IMG/VR virus record: IMGVR_UViG_3300032722_000004
Coordinates: 62,001-126,000 of that record
Strand: one strand, 5' to 3'
Length of the DNA: 64,000 nt
From: a virus
Position 1 is the stretch's first letter, and each line of letters opens with the position of its first letter. Below the pieces are notes generated by a model, which was not told the DNA's origin, did no database searches, and was given only the letters and a program-made list of their open reading frames with translations. Shown here piece after piece: positions 15,898-24,250 of this stretch. Position numbers and translations under genes: made by a program.

Positions 15898-16166
15898 CTC
15901 ATGTTAAACCATAACAGGTCTTTTTCATCTCTTAGGTAGAACGCATTGGGTATCTTGTACCGAGCACCAGTGCCACTTACTAATTCTGGATCATACCATC
16001 TAGCTGAAATGGTTTGATCATTACCTGATTCTCCAAACATTCGCGTACACCATTCTTTACATTCTGCAATATTAAATGTATATACTATGTAATATGTCTT
16101 ACCGTATATATACGCAAAACTTGGTGGTTCACTGAACGGATTTATATCCTGTTGATAGTACATCAT
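15888..16166 (-). CDS. small protein ending W-F-N-M-R-W
   Basis: 92 residues, first of the small-gene run, ending F-Y-L-R-D-E-K-D-L-L-W-F-N-M-R-W. Tyrosine-rich N-terminal half; a W-C-T-R-M-F-G motif in the middle parallels W-C-N-Q-Y in the 70-residue gene. Its start overlaps the stop of the zinc-finger gene. Function unknown. Confidence 0.6.
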   Translation of the reverse strand: MMYYQQDINPFSEPPSFAYIYGKTYYIVYTFNIAECKEWCTRMFGESGNDQTISARWYDPELVSGTGARYKIPNAFYLRDEKDLLWFNMRWS

Positions 16167-16897
16167 TAAAATCCGGCCGAAGTTAACAGAGATTTTACTT
16201 GAGGTACTCTATCAGCGCTTCGTCTAAATTTAATTGCCCATTGTTCTGGATTAATGTAATCTAGAACCATCTTCTGTTGTAGTTCGTCAAAACTTTCTAG
16301 TAAATCGATGCCACTAGGGCATTGATATAACATCCATGGACTGATTTTACCCGTAGTTATAATGTGACATAGCTTGTTACGATTGCCGTAGCGAAGATAG
16401 TCTTTGCTTTGAATACCTTCTTCGTTGGCCTTAGCAATACAGGTTTCTATGCTGCGAGCAATCGCGTCTAGGGGGTCTTCGGTTTTTAGATAATCAATGA
16501 TGAATTTAGTATAATTCGTATCGCTGCACCAACTGTCAATCTTAACATCGTTCTTTAGCAACCAATCCGCATAAGCGTTGACATTAAGTACGTTAACGTT
16601 CACGCAATAGTGACCGAACTTAACGAAAGCAAGGTAATATGCACTTTTTGTAAAGTCCAAATATGTTTTTGTCTTTTTGGAAGCCGTGTTCTTTTTGTAG
16701 AAGCGTAACCAAGAATGAAAGCCAATTCTGTTTCCAGCTAAGTCCTTATCTTGCCATCTGCGTTTATTTTCGCATAGGTGATTCATCATGGTCGTTTCTT
16801 TCTGAAACCCACGATTGCAAAACTCACAACTAAATTCTGGTTTAGTTTCCCCAGGCTTTTTCGTAGTGTTCAATGTCGTCGTCTGTAATAAGGTCAC
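16166..16897 (-). CDS. C2H2 zinc-finger protein of unknown role
   Basis: 243 residues from a GTG at 16897 (TTG at 16873 is an alternative). F-S-C-E-F-C-N-R-G-F...M-N-H-L-C-E-N-K-R-R at 23-46 is a single C2H2-like finger followed by an arginine-rich stretch. The rest is helical with AYYLAFVKFGHYCV and KISPWMLYQCPSGIDLLESF. Clustered with the gp62 candidate and exonuclease, so a DNA-replication role is plausible. The overlap of 56 bases with the gp62-like gene is unusually long. Confidence 0.65.
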   Translation of the reverse strand: MTLLQTTTLNTTKKPGETKPEFSCEFCNRGFQKETTMMNHLCENKRRWQDKDLAGNRIGFHSWLRFYKKNTASKKTKTYLDFTKSAYYLAFVKFGHYCVNVNVLNVNAYADWLLKNDVKIDSWCSDTNYTKFIIDYLKTEDPLDAIARSIETCIAKANEEGIQSKDYLRYGNRNKLCHIITTGKISPWMLYQCPSGIDLLESFDELQQKMVLDYINPEQWAIKFRRSADRVPQVKSLLTSAGF

Positions 16898-17429
16898 TTA
16901 ACAACTCAATCTCGTCGTACTTTAATGTAGGGAACTTATCAGCAAGATACATCTTTTTCTTGTGATTTTCAATGTAAACCTCAGTGATTAGGGCAACGTC
17001 TGCATCACTTGATTTAGGATAAATCTTCTTGAAATATTCCTTAATTTCTTTAGGCTTTGCGTTTTCGCGTAATTTAACTACACGTTCTTTGATTTGGGGT
17101 ACCCACTGATGGAATTGTTTGCCTATACCCGGACTAGATGCACACAGCATCATCCAAAGCAATTTAGGATGCTCTTGTACATTCTCGTTAAAGAAATGTT
17201 TATTGGCATGATAGTCGGTACTTTGAACGTAATAGCGCTGGATATCTCTGTTAGCTTTTACTGCACTGACCCAATGCATTAAAACAAATGGAACAATTTT
17301 CTTTTGTTGTGCGGCTGTTAATCTATCATAGTACCCATAGTCTTTTCTGTCTATAGCAGCCAAAACGTCAAATAGAACTAGGTCCTGATCGGGCAACGTT
17401 TCGTCTACGGGAACCTGCTCCTTTGCCAT
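16842..17429 (-). CDS. 62: probable clamp-loader small subunit, gp62-like
   Basis: 195 residues (T4 gp62 is 187). The central H-P-K-L-L-W-M-M-L...G-I-G-K-Q-F-H-Q-W-V parallels the T4 gp62 segment containing GKRYGKW, and helical content and length agree; the C-terminus D-D-D-I-E-H-Y-E-K-A-W echoes the T4 ending. In T4, gp62 joins four gp44 subunits to load the gp45 clamp. gp44 and gp45 are not in this window. The match is by pattern only, hence moderate confidence. Confidence 0.6.
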   Translation of the reverse strand: MAKEQVPVDETLPDQDLVLFDVLAAIDRKDYGYYDRLTAAQQKKIVPFVLMHWVSAVKANRDIQRYYVQSTDYHANKHFFNENVQEHPKLLWMMLCASSPGIGKQFHQWVPQIKERVVKLRENAKPKEIKEYFKKIYPKSSDADVALITEVYIENHKKKMYLADKFPTLKYDEIELLSDLITDDDIEHYEKAWGN

Positions 17430-17755
17430 TAGTTCTTTAGCGCTTCCAGAGTTATGATATGTGCAACAGTCTGACCCAAATCTGTTCCATGCGGGACTAT
17501 AGTTAGTTTGGGCATATGATTTGCAGACGTGACATTAGCGTATGATGCGTCTGACATGTATTGTACAATGAATCCTCCGTCAGCCTTAAAGACAGTGAAA
17601 TTGATGCAATTTCCTTCCGGAGTACGTCCCGGAGTACGTCTACTGTTAGAAACTAACCGTGCTTTGGGAGAAGATATAAATTCATCTTGTGGCTCGTCCC
17701 AGACCCGGCGACACATTTTAGCAAACCATCGATCAAACCACTTCATACGTATCAT
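17429..17755 (-). CDS. unknown small basic protein
   Basis: 108 residues from the ATG at 17755. Arg-rich N-terminal third with a tandem S-R-R-T-P-G-R-T-P-E-G, then a beta-rich C-terminal part (NFTVFKADGGFIVQYMSDAS, then LTIVPHGTD). One base shared with the gp62-like gene (TAATG). Overlaps the short gene upstream by 23 bases. Function unknown. Confidence 0.6.
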   Translation of the reverse strand: MIRMKWFDRWFAKMCRRVWDEPQDEFISSPKARLVSNSRRTPGRTPEGNCINFTVFKADGGFIVQYMSDASYANVTSANHMPKLTIVPHGTDLGQTVAHIITLEALKN

Positions 17756-17879
17756 CCTTTGCAGTTAAGTCTAGCAAGACCTTTATTTCTATCTTCGGAT
17801 AAAGTGTTCTAATAACACCTACGATATCGAAATCCTTGTTGTTGTCCTGAAACTTTTCAAGTTCGTCTGTCTTAATCAT
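17733..17879 (-). CDS. short 48-residue protein
   Basis: ATG at 17879 preceded by a strong ribosome site AAGGAGAG four bases upstream. Predicted protein begins MIKTDELEKFQDNNKDFDIV and ends DLTAKDDTYEVV, acidic, with a hydrophobic centre (VIRTLYPKIEIKVLLDL). It fits exactly into the gap between its neighbours, overlapping the next gene by 23 bases. Function unknown. Confidence 0.6.
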   Translation of the reverse strand: MIKTDELEKFQDNNKDFDIVGVIRTLYPKIEIKVLLDLTAKDDTYEVV

Positions 17880-17888
17880 TTTCTCTCC

Positions 17889-18392
17889 TTAAAATGCTTG
17901 GCTATAGTCTACAGTCTCACAGTTCCTGCTGATTTCCTTGACAAAGTAAACACACCTTGGTTTAGGTCCATCATCGATTGGTACTGCTAAAAATTGTCCA
18001 TTACGTAATCTCGGTGCATACCATGTCACGTCTGTATAGATATCAACAATTTCAATTGGTAAAAATGTCGGGGAATGAGAAGTCAACGGATTAAATTGAA
18101 ATGCATGAAATCCACGATCATTCAAGCTTGATAAGGGTAGAGTCTCTAGGTCACCGTGTTCTTGTTCACCTATCAAGACTTGCCAGTCGACCGGCATCTT
18201 GATTGTTCTCTCACCAATTTTTAAAACCAGTGCCGGTGAATTAAATGATTCTAGAAAAATAAGAGGAATAAAATGATAGTCTACGTTTGTGGGAGTAGAG
18301 TTGTCTAATATTGCAAATCGCAAATCATCAATTTCTTCCGGTAGATGTTCTAGATTATATGCCTCGTTGGTGTCCAGTGATAAAATTCTCAT
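17889..18392 (-). CDS. unknown conserved-looking protein, leaderless start
   Basis: 167 residues starting MRILSLDTNEAYNLEHLPEE. Mixed alpha/beta with W-Q-V-L-I-G-E-Q in the middle and a YAPRLRNGQFLAVPIDDG segment near the C-terminus. No catalytic motif. The -10 box of a good sigma70 promoter ends six bases before the ATG and no ribosome site is present. Confidence 0.6.
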   Translation of the reverse strand: MRILSLDTNEAYNLEHLPEEIDDLRFAILDNSTPTNVDYHFIPLIFLESFNSPALVLKIGERTIKMPVDWQVLIGEQEHGDLETLPLSSLNDRGFHAFQFNPLTSHSPTFLPIEIVDIYTDVTWYAPRLRNGQFLAVPIDDGPKPRCVYFVKEISRNCETVDYSQAF

Positions 18393-18398
18393 AGTGTT

Positions 18399-18427
18399 AT
18401 TCTAGCAACAATGTGTGTAAAAGTCAA
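18399..18427 (-). promoter_or_regulatory. sigma70-like promoter, leaderless geometry
   Basis: TTGACT (18427-18422), 17-nt spacer, TAGAAT (18404-18399), then AACACT and the ATG at 18392. The start codon lies at the expected +1. Confidence 0.55.
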
Positions 18428-18431
18428 CATT

Positions 18432-19268
18432 TTAGTAATCCAGTTTCTCTATAGTAAAGGGATATTTAGCCTCTTTATAAAAAGCCTTACGCTGGGTTAA
18501 ATGCCTCTTTGCAAACTTACACGTACTAGTAACGTCCCAAATCTGCACGTGGTCTTTGTCTTCTGCTTTTCTTATGCCACGACCAATGCTCTGTATAACT
18601 CGTACAAATGATTTGCCTGGTTCGATGAGAACCAAATTAAAGATTCGAGGAATGTTGATGCCCACAGCCGCAACACCATATGTAGCTACAATTATCTTAT
18701 CATCACTGATCGCAACCTCATCGTATTCTTCTTTGCGTTCTGTTAGTTTTGTTCCACCATTAACAAACACTGAATTTTGTAGTCTGCTGACTAGTTCTTT
18801 ACCTGCATTTACTCTATCAACCAAAACCAATGTGTTGCCTGTTTTATTGACGGCTCGTACAAGATCAGCGATTTTGTCTAAACGATGGCCGTCCTCTAGT
18901 AGAAACTTTAACTCGCTTTGATAGTTTGTAAACTCCGAAGTATCTTTAAGCTGCACTATGTTAACGTGACAACTTGCAAGAACACCTCGATCTTGTAGCT
19001 CACTTGCTGCTAACTTCCCGATGACTGGCCCAAGAGATACTAGAATCGAAGCGCGATCCATTTCGGCTTTAGGTATGGTACCGGTTAATCCCCAGCGAAT
19101 AGGAACATCAGCGAATACCCCAGTAAGCATTTGCTTGAGAACATCAGCTTTTGCCATGTGACAGTTGGATACTACTGCACCGTCAACTATGTAATTATGA
19201 TCATTTTCAATGTGGAGATTGAACACTTCGTCAGGTTTATCAATTTCGGTTTTTCTTATTAGCTTCAT
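18432..19268 (-). CDS. uvsW: UvsW helicase C-terminal half with split intein C-part
   Basis: 278 residues. The first 35 are an intein C-fragment (DEVFNLHIENDHNYIVDGAV, then V-S-N), and Cys36 begins the C-extein with C-H-M-A-K, completing the helicase DECH box started by the other gene. The penultimate Ser instead of His and a Cys at +1 resemble DnaE-type split inteins. The following 243 residues hold helicase motifs: L-T-G-T-I-P (III), T-L-V-L-V-D-R (IV), A-T-Y-G-V-A-A-V-G-I-N-I-P (V), Q-S-I-G-R-G-I-R-K (VI). UvsW unwinds recombination intermediates and controls late replication in T4. The ATG has AAGGAAG upstream. Confidence 0.93.
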   Translation of the reverse strand: MKLIRKTEIDKPDEVFNLHIENDHNYIVDGAVVSNCHMAKADVLKQMLTGVFADVPIRWGLTGTIPKAEMDRASILVSLGPVIGKLAASELQDRGVLASCHVNIVQLKDTSEFTNYQSELKFLLEDGHRLDKIADLVRAVNKTGNTLVLVDRVNAGKELVSRLQNSVFVNGGTKLTERKEEYDEVAISDDKIIVATYGVAAVGINIPRIFNLVLIEPGKSFVRVIQSIGRGIRKAEDKDHVQIWDVTSTCKFAKRHLTQRKAFYKEAKYPFTIEKLDY

Positions 19269-20160
19269 ATAACTTCCTTATCTTTGTTGCGGTTTTTTCA
19301 TCAAATCCAGAGAGGTCGGAAGGGCAGCTATTATTCAATAGCCATTCCCGTGTTGCGACAATGACACTAAACCCATTTTGATCTGCCCACTCTTTAAGGG
19401 CAACCATTTTTGCGTCAAATATCTTACCTCGGCATAACTCCGTCGGCTTCACTTCTACTACCTGTTTGGTTTTATAATCAACAAAATCAACTATGTATAT
19501 TTTTCGATTACCGTTGATAATGTATTCTAATCTCAATGTTTCATACGCTGCATCCTGATACATATACTGAAACAACGCTTCCCAACTCGATCTATATTTC
19601 TTTCTGTTAAACGTTGCTTCCCAGTGCGTGTTTCTATTGTTGGAATTTGGGGTAAAGTCTCCATATAAAATTTTATCCTTCATTATATCCGATCGGAATT
19701 TTTTATCCTGGTCAGACATTTTTACACCATACATACCGTTTGCTTCCCCGCTATTTACTCTAGCAGCAACCCGACTGTCGGTTTGTTTAGTCAAACCCTT
19801 CGCCCAAGAAGTTTGTAGTCCTGTTTTCCCTTTATTCCACGGCACACCTGTATTTAAATTGCGACTACTAAGTTCAGGATGTAATTTATGAACGGCTTCG
19901 CCACCAATTGCAGCAAGCTTAGCCTTGACTTCCCGATCAGATATTAATCCGGATAGAAGCAAATCCATATTCTTCACCCAAAGATCAGTCTTGGAATTCA
20001 TTACCCTCTTTTTAAAATTATTAAACTCGGGCTGTATTAATATCTCGCCGGTTGATAATTCTAGTGTTGATTTTCCAAAAGTAACGACCCTTACCTGTTG
20101 GTTATGTTCTGCTAGTCGCTTGTTTAACCGATCTTTCCATTGTTCATATGTAATTTTCAT
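19240..20160 (-). CDS. homing endonuclease between split-intein halves
   Basis: 306 residues from the ATG at 20160 (AGGAG five bases upstream); an in-frame ATG at 20181 lacks a ribosome site. The middle has G-V-P-W-N-K-G-K-T-G, a NUMOD3-like DNA-binding repeat. The catalytic half has SSWEALFQYMYQDAAYETLR, Y-I-V-D-F-V-D and V-V-E-V-K-P, the D...ExK pattern of the Vsr-like PD-(D/E)XK fold. This matches the published fractured-gene arrangement in which a Vsr-like endonuclease lies between genes for split-intein halves. Overlaps the IntC gene by 29 bases. Confidence 0.88.
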   Translation of the reverse strand: MKITYEQWKDRLNKRLAEHNQQVRVVTFGKSTLELSTGEILIQPEFNNFKKRVMNSKTDLWVKNMDLLLSGLISDREVKAKLAAIGGEAVHKLHPELSSRNLNTGVPWNKGKTGLQTSWAKGLTKQTDSRVAARVNSGEANGMYGVKMSDQDKKFRSDIMKDKILYGDFTPNSNNRNTHWEATFNRKKYRSSWEALFQYMYQDAAYETLRLEYIINGNRKIYIVDFVDYKTKQVVEVKPTELCRGKIFDAKMVALKEWADQNGFSVIVATREWLLNNSCPSDLSGFDEKTATKIRKLYEANKKNRN

Positions 20161-20187
20161 GAATACTCCTGCCTTAGCCATATGTAT

Positions 20188-21213
20188 TTATGTTTTATTT
20201 ACTATTTCGTGATTTTCAGTAAGTTCGTCAGCCCGGCACCAGCCTAGATTTGTTAGAAATTGATGATTTCCAGTAACCCTAATTACACGTCCGTTATCAA
20301 ATTCCATCTCATACATTTTTTCAGTGGACGACACAGTAAGATTGTGCTGTTGTTTTACCACTGTATCTTCCTTGAAGGTTCCGGACTGTTCACAATAATT
20401 GATTACTTTATCTCCGGCTTTAATGTCCTTGATGGGTACATATCCAACCGGGGTTAGCACCACTGATTCTCCGTGAAAACATTCATCAACCATGACACAA
20501 ACAACATCATCAAAGAAAAAGTCTTCCATATCAGGATCCTTGTTAGGATCTTGTTCAGCTTTAACCTTGAGCAAATTGTTCAGTGATTGCCATGTACAGA
20601 TGGTATGTGTTTTACCGTAATCCTTTCGATCACCAAAGTACACGCCTACCTCAAGTTGAAGATTTTTGTAATCTGCTTCGGTTTGTACTACCAACGACTT
20701 GTTGGGAACAACTACGATAGATCGACCATATGGCTCAATACTTTTAGACAATGCGGCTGTCATTAATGTCTTGCCAGCGCCTGTTGCTATTTCTTGAAGT
20801 GACTGTGGATTGGCTAAAAAGTTATTGACGATTTCCACTTGATAATCACGCAGAATTATAGGTTGACCTTCACGTTCATGTCCGGCGGGCCAGCATATGT
20901 TAGCAAAAGTATTCTCGTTTATCAGGTCAAACTTTAGGTCTAAGTGATTTTTTCTCTTGTCGTCTAGTACTATGTCATAGCCGTAATCGATTAGTATCGG
21001 AATGATTTCATCCAGTAGATTTAGATAGGTACTCCCTGCTAAAGAAAAATAGCTGATCTTACCATTCCATCTACCCAATCGAACTGCTGGTTGATATCTG
21101 GCACCGGGCTTCTCGTACTCAAATTTTTTCATGAGAGCGCGCCTTACATCTAACTCAAGTCCTAAAATTTTAACGTTTACTTCGTCCTTAATTTCTATTG
21201 TTGCTGTTTTCAA
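20188..21213 (-). CDS. uvsW: UvsW helicase N-terminal half with split intein N-part
   Basis: 341 residues from a TTG with AAGGA upstream. Residues 1-244 are the UvsW N-extein: L-R-D-Y-Q near 121, Walker A A-T-G-A-G-K-T at 143-149, V-V-V-P-N-K-S-L, and Walker B V-M-V-D-E ending at 244. Residues 245-341 are an intein N-fragment: C-F-H-G-E-S-V-V-L-T with P-I-K-D-I-K-A-G-D-K-V (block A) and R-V-I-R-V-T-G-N-H-Q-F (block B, TxxH). Reassembly by protein trans-splicing gives a 487-residue helicase with an intact D-E-C-H box. Confidence 0.94.
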   Translation of the reverse strand: MKTATIEIKDEVNVKILGLELDVRRALMKKFEYEKPGARYQPAVRLGRWNGKISYFSLAGSTYLNLLDEIIPILIDYGYDIVLDDKRKNHLDLKFDLINENTFANICWPAGHEREGQPIILRDYQVEIVNNFLANPQSLQEIATGAGKTLMTAALSKSIEPYGRSIVVVPNKSLVVQTEADYKNLQLEVGVYFGDRKDYGKTHTICTWQSLNNLLKVKAEQDPNKDPDMEDFFFDDVVCVMVDECFHGESVVLTPVGYVPIKDIKAGDKVINYCEQSGTFKEDTVVKQQHNLTVSSTEKMYEMEFDNGRVIRVTGNHQFLTNLGWCRADELTENHEIVNKT

Positions 21214-21266
21214 TGTTTATTCCTTGGGTCTTTCCTTCTCCATAGCCTGTTGATAATGAGATTTCG

Positions 21267-22259
21267 TTATTTAACTACTACTGGATTTGAATTTGATAGG
21301 GTTACTATTTTACCTAAATCTCTAAAGCCGCGATCTATCGTTAATGTTGAGGTTGGTTGAATTAGCACGTCTGCTTTGGTTAAGGTTGCACCTTGCAAGG
21401 ACCTATAGTAGATGTTTGCCTCATTTAACTTGAGTGTCAACTCATTATATACCTGCTTATTTAATGTGATTCCTCTACCCAAAATTACATTTTTACAATC
21501 TAACTCTTGTAACCAAGATATGAGCGACGTAAGATCACATAAGTCCACTTGCGTAGAATATTCATGTGCAAACTTCAATTTTGGTTCTGTAAGCAAGGCA
21601 GGATCAACCTTAACACCCGCATTAGATAGCGTATACAGAGTTTTAGGTTCAGTATTTAATTCCACATCAGAGAGTACATCAGCTATGATCGGATTGCACG
21701 CTGCAATAAAATATGAATTCCCCACTTTTACCAAAGTCGGGTCCCAAACTGTGGCGGCCTCATACTGCTTAAGTTGATCTAGTATGGCTTGTAAGGTATC
21801 ACAAAACCTAACTACAGAAAAATATTTCTGTAACTTAGTAGCAGCAACATGCAATGCAGTCGTGCTGAATGGTGCAGTGTACACTTTTCGATCTTTGTTC
21901 CATTCGAATGTGTTGTACTTTATATCTCTGAATTCTGAAATGAACGTTTTGTTGAAGGGTAGCTTAATAGTTAATTCATTGCCTACCAAACTGACTTTGG
22001 CGCTGGTATACTCTTCGGTGCTTTGTACAACTGAAGTTTTCCATGGCAACGACTTCAGTGTATCTACATTAAATTCGGTCTTAATCAACTGTTTACGATA
22101 TTTACTGACCAGTTTATCGAACAGTTCAACCTGATTAGTCGTAATCCTATGGTTCGCGTGAATCATCTGTTGAAGATTCGACATGAACTTATAGTCGTAT
22201 TGACTTAAGCTTATTTTACCTTGAAGGAAAAAATGCAGGAGGTGTTCTTTATAGTTCAT
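21267..22259 (-). CDS. unknown protein next to uvsW, leaderless start
   Basis: 330 residues starting MNYKEHLLHFFLQGKISLSQ. The central LPFNKTFISEFRDIKYNTFE-W...Y-T-A-P-F segment resembles the strand-rich accessory (HARP-like) domains in some SNF2-type helicases; this is tentative. The C-terminal half has an alpha/beta pattern with repeated strand ends (NVILGRGITLNKQ, ADVLIQPTSTL) and could be a Rossmann-like fold. It heads the uvsW unit, so a link to recombination is likely. Confidence 0.6.
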   Translation of the reverse strand: MNYKEHLLHFFLQGKISLSQYDYKFMSNLQQMIHANHRITTNQVELFDKLVSKYRKQLIKTEFNVDTLKSLPWKTSVVQSTEEYTSAKVSLVGNELTIKLPFNKTFISEFRDIKYNTFEWNKDRKVYTAPFSTTALHVAATKLQKYFSVVRFCDTLQAILDQLKQYEAATVWDPTLVKVGNSYFIAACNPIIADVLSDVELNTEPKTLYTLSNAGVKVDPALLTEPKLKFAHEYSTQVDLCDLTSLISWLQELDCKNVILGRGITLNKQVYNELTLKLNEANIYYRSLQGATLTKADVLIQPTSTLTIDRGFRDLGKIVTLSNSNPVVVK

Positions 22260-22265
22260 CTTAGC

Positions 22266-22293
22266 ATTATGACATACTTGCGATAAAAAGCAA
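22266..22293 (-). promoter_or_regulatory. sigma70-like promoter, leaderless geometry
   Basis: TTGCTT (22293-22288), 16-nt spacer, CATAAT (22271-22266), then GCTAAG and the ATG at 22259; no ribosome site. Confidence 0.4.
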
Positions 22294-22346
22294 TAGTTAA
22301 GGTTACCTATTATGTTTGATAATAGACAATTTCGCCAGTAGTCGGA

Positions 22347-22643
22347 TCATAGTATAGCTGGAACATTCCCGTTGCGTACAATTGTCGGGTTACCTGAAGT
22401 TATCGTATTAATAGTGACATTGCTGGCCGTTAGGTTACCGAAGGATCCGCCACCTCCGCCGCCGGTTACTAAATTTAGAACACCGTTTGAATTACCTATG
22501 TACAAAGAATAATCACTAGTATCGACTACTAGTTGGCCTGGACGCGCATTTCCGTCGTAGTTTGCTTTAGTGTCATCAACGTGCTTATCAATCTGTACAT
22601 ATAAGCCATTAATACCGCTGTATGGCGGAGGAGGTATAGCCAT
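22347..22643 (-). CDS. small fibre-associated protein
   Basis: 98 residues. MAIPPPPYSGINGLYVQIDK at the N-terminus, then G-N-A-R-P-G-Q-L-V-V-D-T-S-D-Y-S-L-Y-I-G, the same kind of head domain found on fibre and neck proteins, then a six-Gly run and a Thr/Asn/Ile beta-type tail. It looks like a truncated or minimal fibre protein. Ribosome site AAGGGA lies upstream within the preceding terminator. Confidence 0.6.
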   Translation of the reverse strand: MAIPPPPYSGINGLYVQIDKHVDDTKANYDGNARPGQLVVDTSDYSLYIGNSNGVLNLVTGGGGGGSFGNLTASNVTINTITSGNPTIVRNGNVPAIL

Positions 22644-22647
22644 TTAA

Positions 22648-22692
22648 AAAATCCCTTTGTCATGCATAAATAATGTAAGGCAAAGGGATTTT
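22648..22692 (-). terminator. rho-independent terminator
   Basis: 12-bp stem (AAAATCCCTTTG with its complement) and a 21-base loop, followed on the minus strand by a T run. It follows the AAA ATPase gene. Confidence 0.75.
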
Positions 22693-22715
22693 AATTCACT
22701 AAAATTCAGTTTTTG

Positions 22716-23726
22716 TTAATTACGCTTAGTACAAGTGCTCAGCGCAAGAGATTTCCAGTTGTTGGGAGAAATCTTAACTAGATCAGCGATTTTGAGCGCC
22801 ATTCGAATGGACAGTTCTCTTAGCTTCAACTCGTTATCTTCCATAAACTTGAAAATCTCGGCGCCTTGATCATCAGCAAAGTTGTAGCTACCAAACAGAC
22901 CATTTTCAACATCACGATCCACTTGCCGAATGCGCAACATTTTGTCACGCTGAGAATCGATAGTCAGATCCAAGAAGTGACAACGAGATTCCAGCGCTTC
23001 AAGGTGATCTTGCATACGCTTAGACTTCACGCTGTCAAACTTAAGGTTAGTGATAAAGATAGCAGACCCGTTGAAGTTAAAGGAATTCGGAATGCCTTCA
23101 TCACGAAGCAGACGAGAATCCGAATTCCAACAAATCTTTCGATGACGTCCAGAATCCAGCGCCGCCTTCAGAATGTTCAGTGACAATTCATCACCGAACA
23201 CGCTGTCGCAGTCATCAAATACTAGCACATTTTTCTTGTCACTGTACTTGTATAGCTGGGCGTAAAGACCCAGCGCAGTCATAGCACCCTTAACCACAGT
23301 ATGCTTAATGCGATTTCCAGCGATCTTGTCGAACATAGAAGCCCGCTCAAGTTGCATTTCAACACCGTGTGACTTGCCTACGCCAGGTGGACCAGACACG
23401 ATCATCGCACGAATGTCACCGTTAATACACGCAGCAGACATTTCGTCAAGGATCTTAAATCGAGCAGCAATGCGATCCATCGCCTGTTCGTCGGTCTCGA
23501 TTTCCGCCGGAGCGGCTTCTACTGGTTCACCATCAACAAACTCAATGTCAGAGATATAATTTACCTTAATTTTGATGGTGTCGATAGCAACAGAGAAGTG
23601 CCCGTCATTCTTTACGGTGACGTAGCTGCCCTTTTTTCCGATTTGAAAACCCTTCACCAAAGTGAAATGAGTGTTGACGACCGGCTGGTTACGGTATTCA
23701 CCTCTCTTGATCAAAATTCGAGACAT
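22716..23726 (-). CDS. AAA+ family ATPase
   Basis: 336 residues. N-terminal beta-rich domain (1-75), Walker A S-G-P-P-G-V-G-K-S near 112-120, Walker B N-V-L-V-F-D-D-C-D-S near 165, sensor I I-F-I-T-N-L near 225 and an arginine-finger candidate S-R-C-H-F after that. Helical lid at the C-terminus. It lacks the clamp-loader zinc module and differs from gp44. Role unknown; it lies upstream-first in its own monocistronic unit with a strong promoter and terminator. The gene is visibly richer in G+C than the fibre and glycan genes. Confidence 0.85.
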   Translation of the reverse strand: MSRILIKRGEYRNQPVVNTHFTLVKGFQIGKKGSYVTVKNDGHFSVAIDTIKIKVNYISDIEFVDGEPVEAAPAEIETDEQAMDRIAARFKILDEMSAACINGDIRAMIVSGPPGVGKSHGVEMQLERASMFDKIAGNRIKHTVVKGAMTALGLYAQLYKYSDKKNVLVFDDCDSVFGDELSLNILKAALDSGRHRKICWNSDSRLLRDEGIPNSFNFNGSAIFITNLKFDSVKSKRMQDHLEALESRCHFLDLTIDSQRDKMLRIRQVDRDVENGLFGSYNFADDQGAEIFKFMEDNELKLRELSIRMALKIADLVKISPNNWKSLALSTCTKRN

Positions 23727-23757
23727 GCGTTATCCTTTGTCGATTGTTTTATATTTC

Positions 23758-23786
23758 AATATAACAGAACATTTTGCTGCTGTCAA
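23758..23786 (-). promoter_or_regulatory. strong sigma70-type early promoter
   Basis: TTGACA (23786-23781), 17-nt spacer, TATATT (23763-23758). The 13 bases TTCTGTTATATTG at the -10 recur in the promoter at 45229. Confidence 0.75.
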
Positions 23787-24250
23787 CTCGCAGCGTACAC
23801 TCGAATCTCAGAAAATCCTTCGGCCTCAGTGGGCATGACAAAATTCTGTTCCATAAGAGTCAGAACGTGTTTCGGAATAGTCTTACCGATACGAGAATTC
23901 AGGCGGCGATTCCATTCAGCGTCGTCGGGCTTCTCAAACACGATAGCGTCGATAGTGTAGCCATAGGGCTTGAGAATGTCAATGATGCGCTTACGGCTCT
24001 TGACCGACATGTTAGTACGATCAACATCAAAGTCCTCACCGGCTTCGCAGTACGCTTTGATTTGCTTCCAAAACTGGGCATCAGCGATGCTCATAGCGTC
24101 AGCAAAGACCTCGTTGTACGTGGAACCTCGTTCCTTAGCAATTTGGTCGATGATATTGTCCGAAGACGCGACATTACGAGCCTGCACCTTTTCCAAAAAG
24201 GTGCTCTTGCCACTAGCGGGAAGACCGACGAGAATGTTACACTTAGGCAT
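23783..24250 (-). CDS. polynucleotide 5'-kinase
   Basis: 155 residues from the ATG at 24250 (AAGGA upstream). P-loop G-L-P-A-S-G-K-S-T at 9-17, D-x-x-R-T-N (D-V-D-R-T-N-M) near 75-80 as in T4 Pnk substrate binding, a lid with R-R-L-N-S-R. It corresponds to the kinase domain of T4 Pnk without the phosphatase domain. With the RNA ligase gene just upstream in transcription it should form an RNA end-repair pathway, classically used to heal tRNAs cut by host anticodon nucleases. Confidence 0.85.
   Translation of the reverse strand: MPKCNILVGLPASGKSTFLEKVQARNVASSDNIIDQIAKERGSTYNEVFADAMSIADAQFWKQIKAYCEAGEDFDVDRTNMSVKSRKRIIDILKPYGYTIDAIVFEKPDDAEWNRRLNSRIGKTIPKHVLTLMEQNFVMPTEAEGFSEIRVYAAS

Noticed and set aside
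22716-23726. Clamp-loader large subunit gp44
   Set aside because: It has an N-terminal beta domain and a MoxR/Cdc48-like layout and lacks gp44-type features; a separate gp44 probably lies outside the window.
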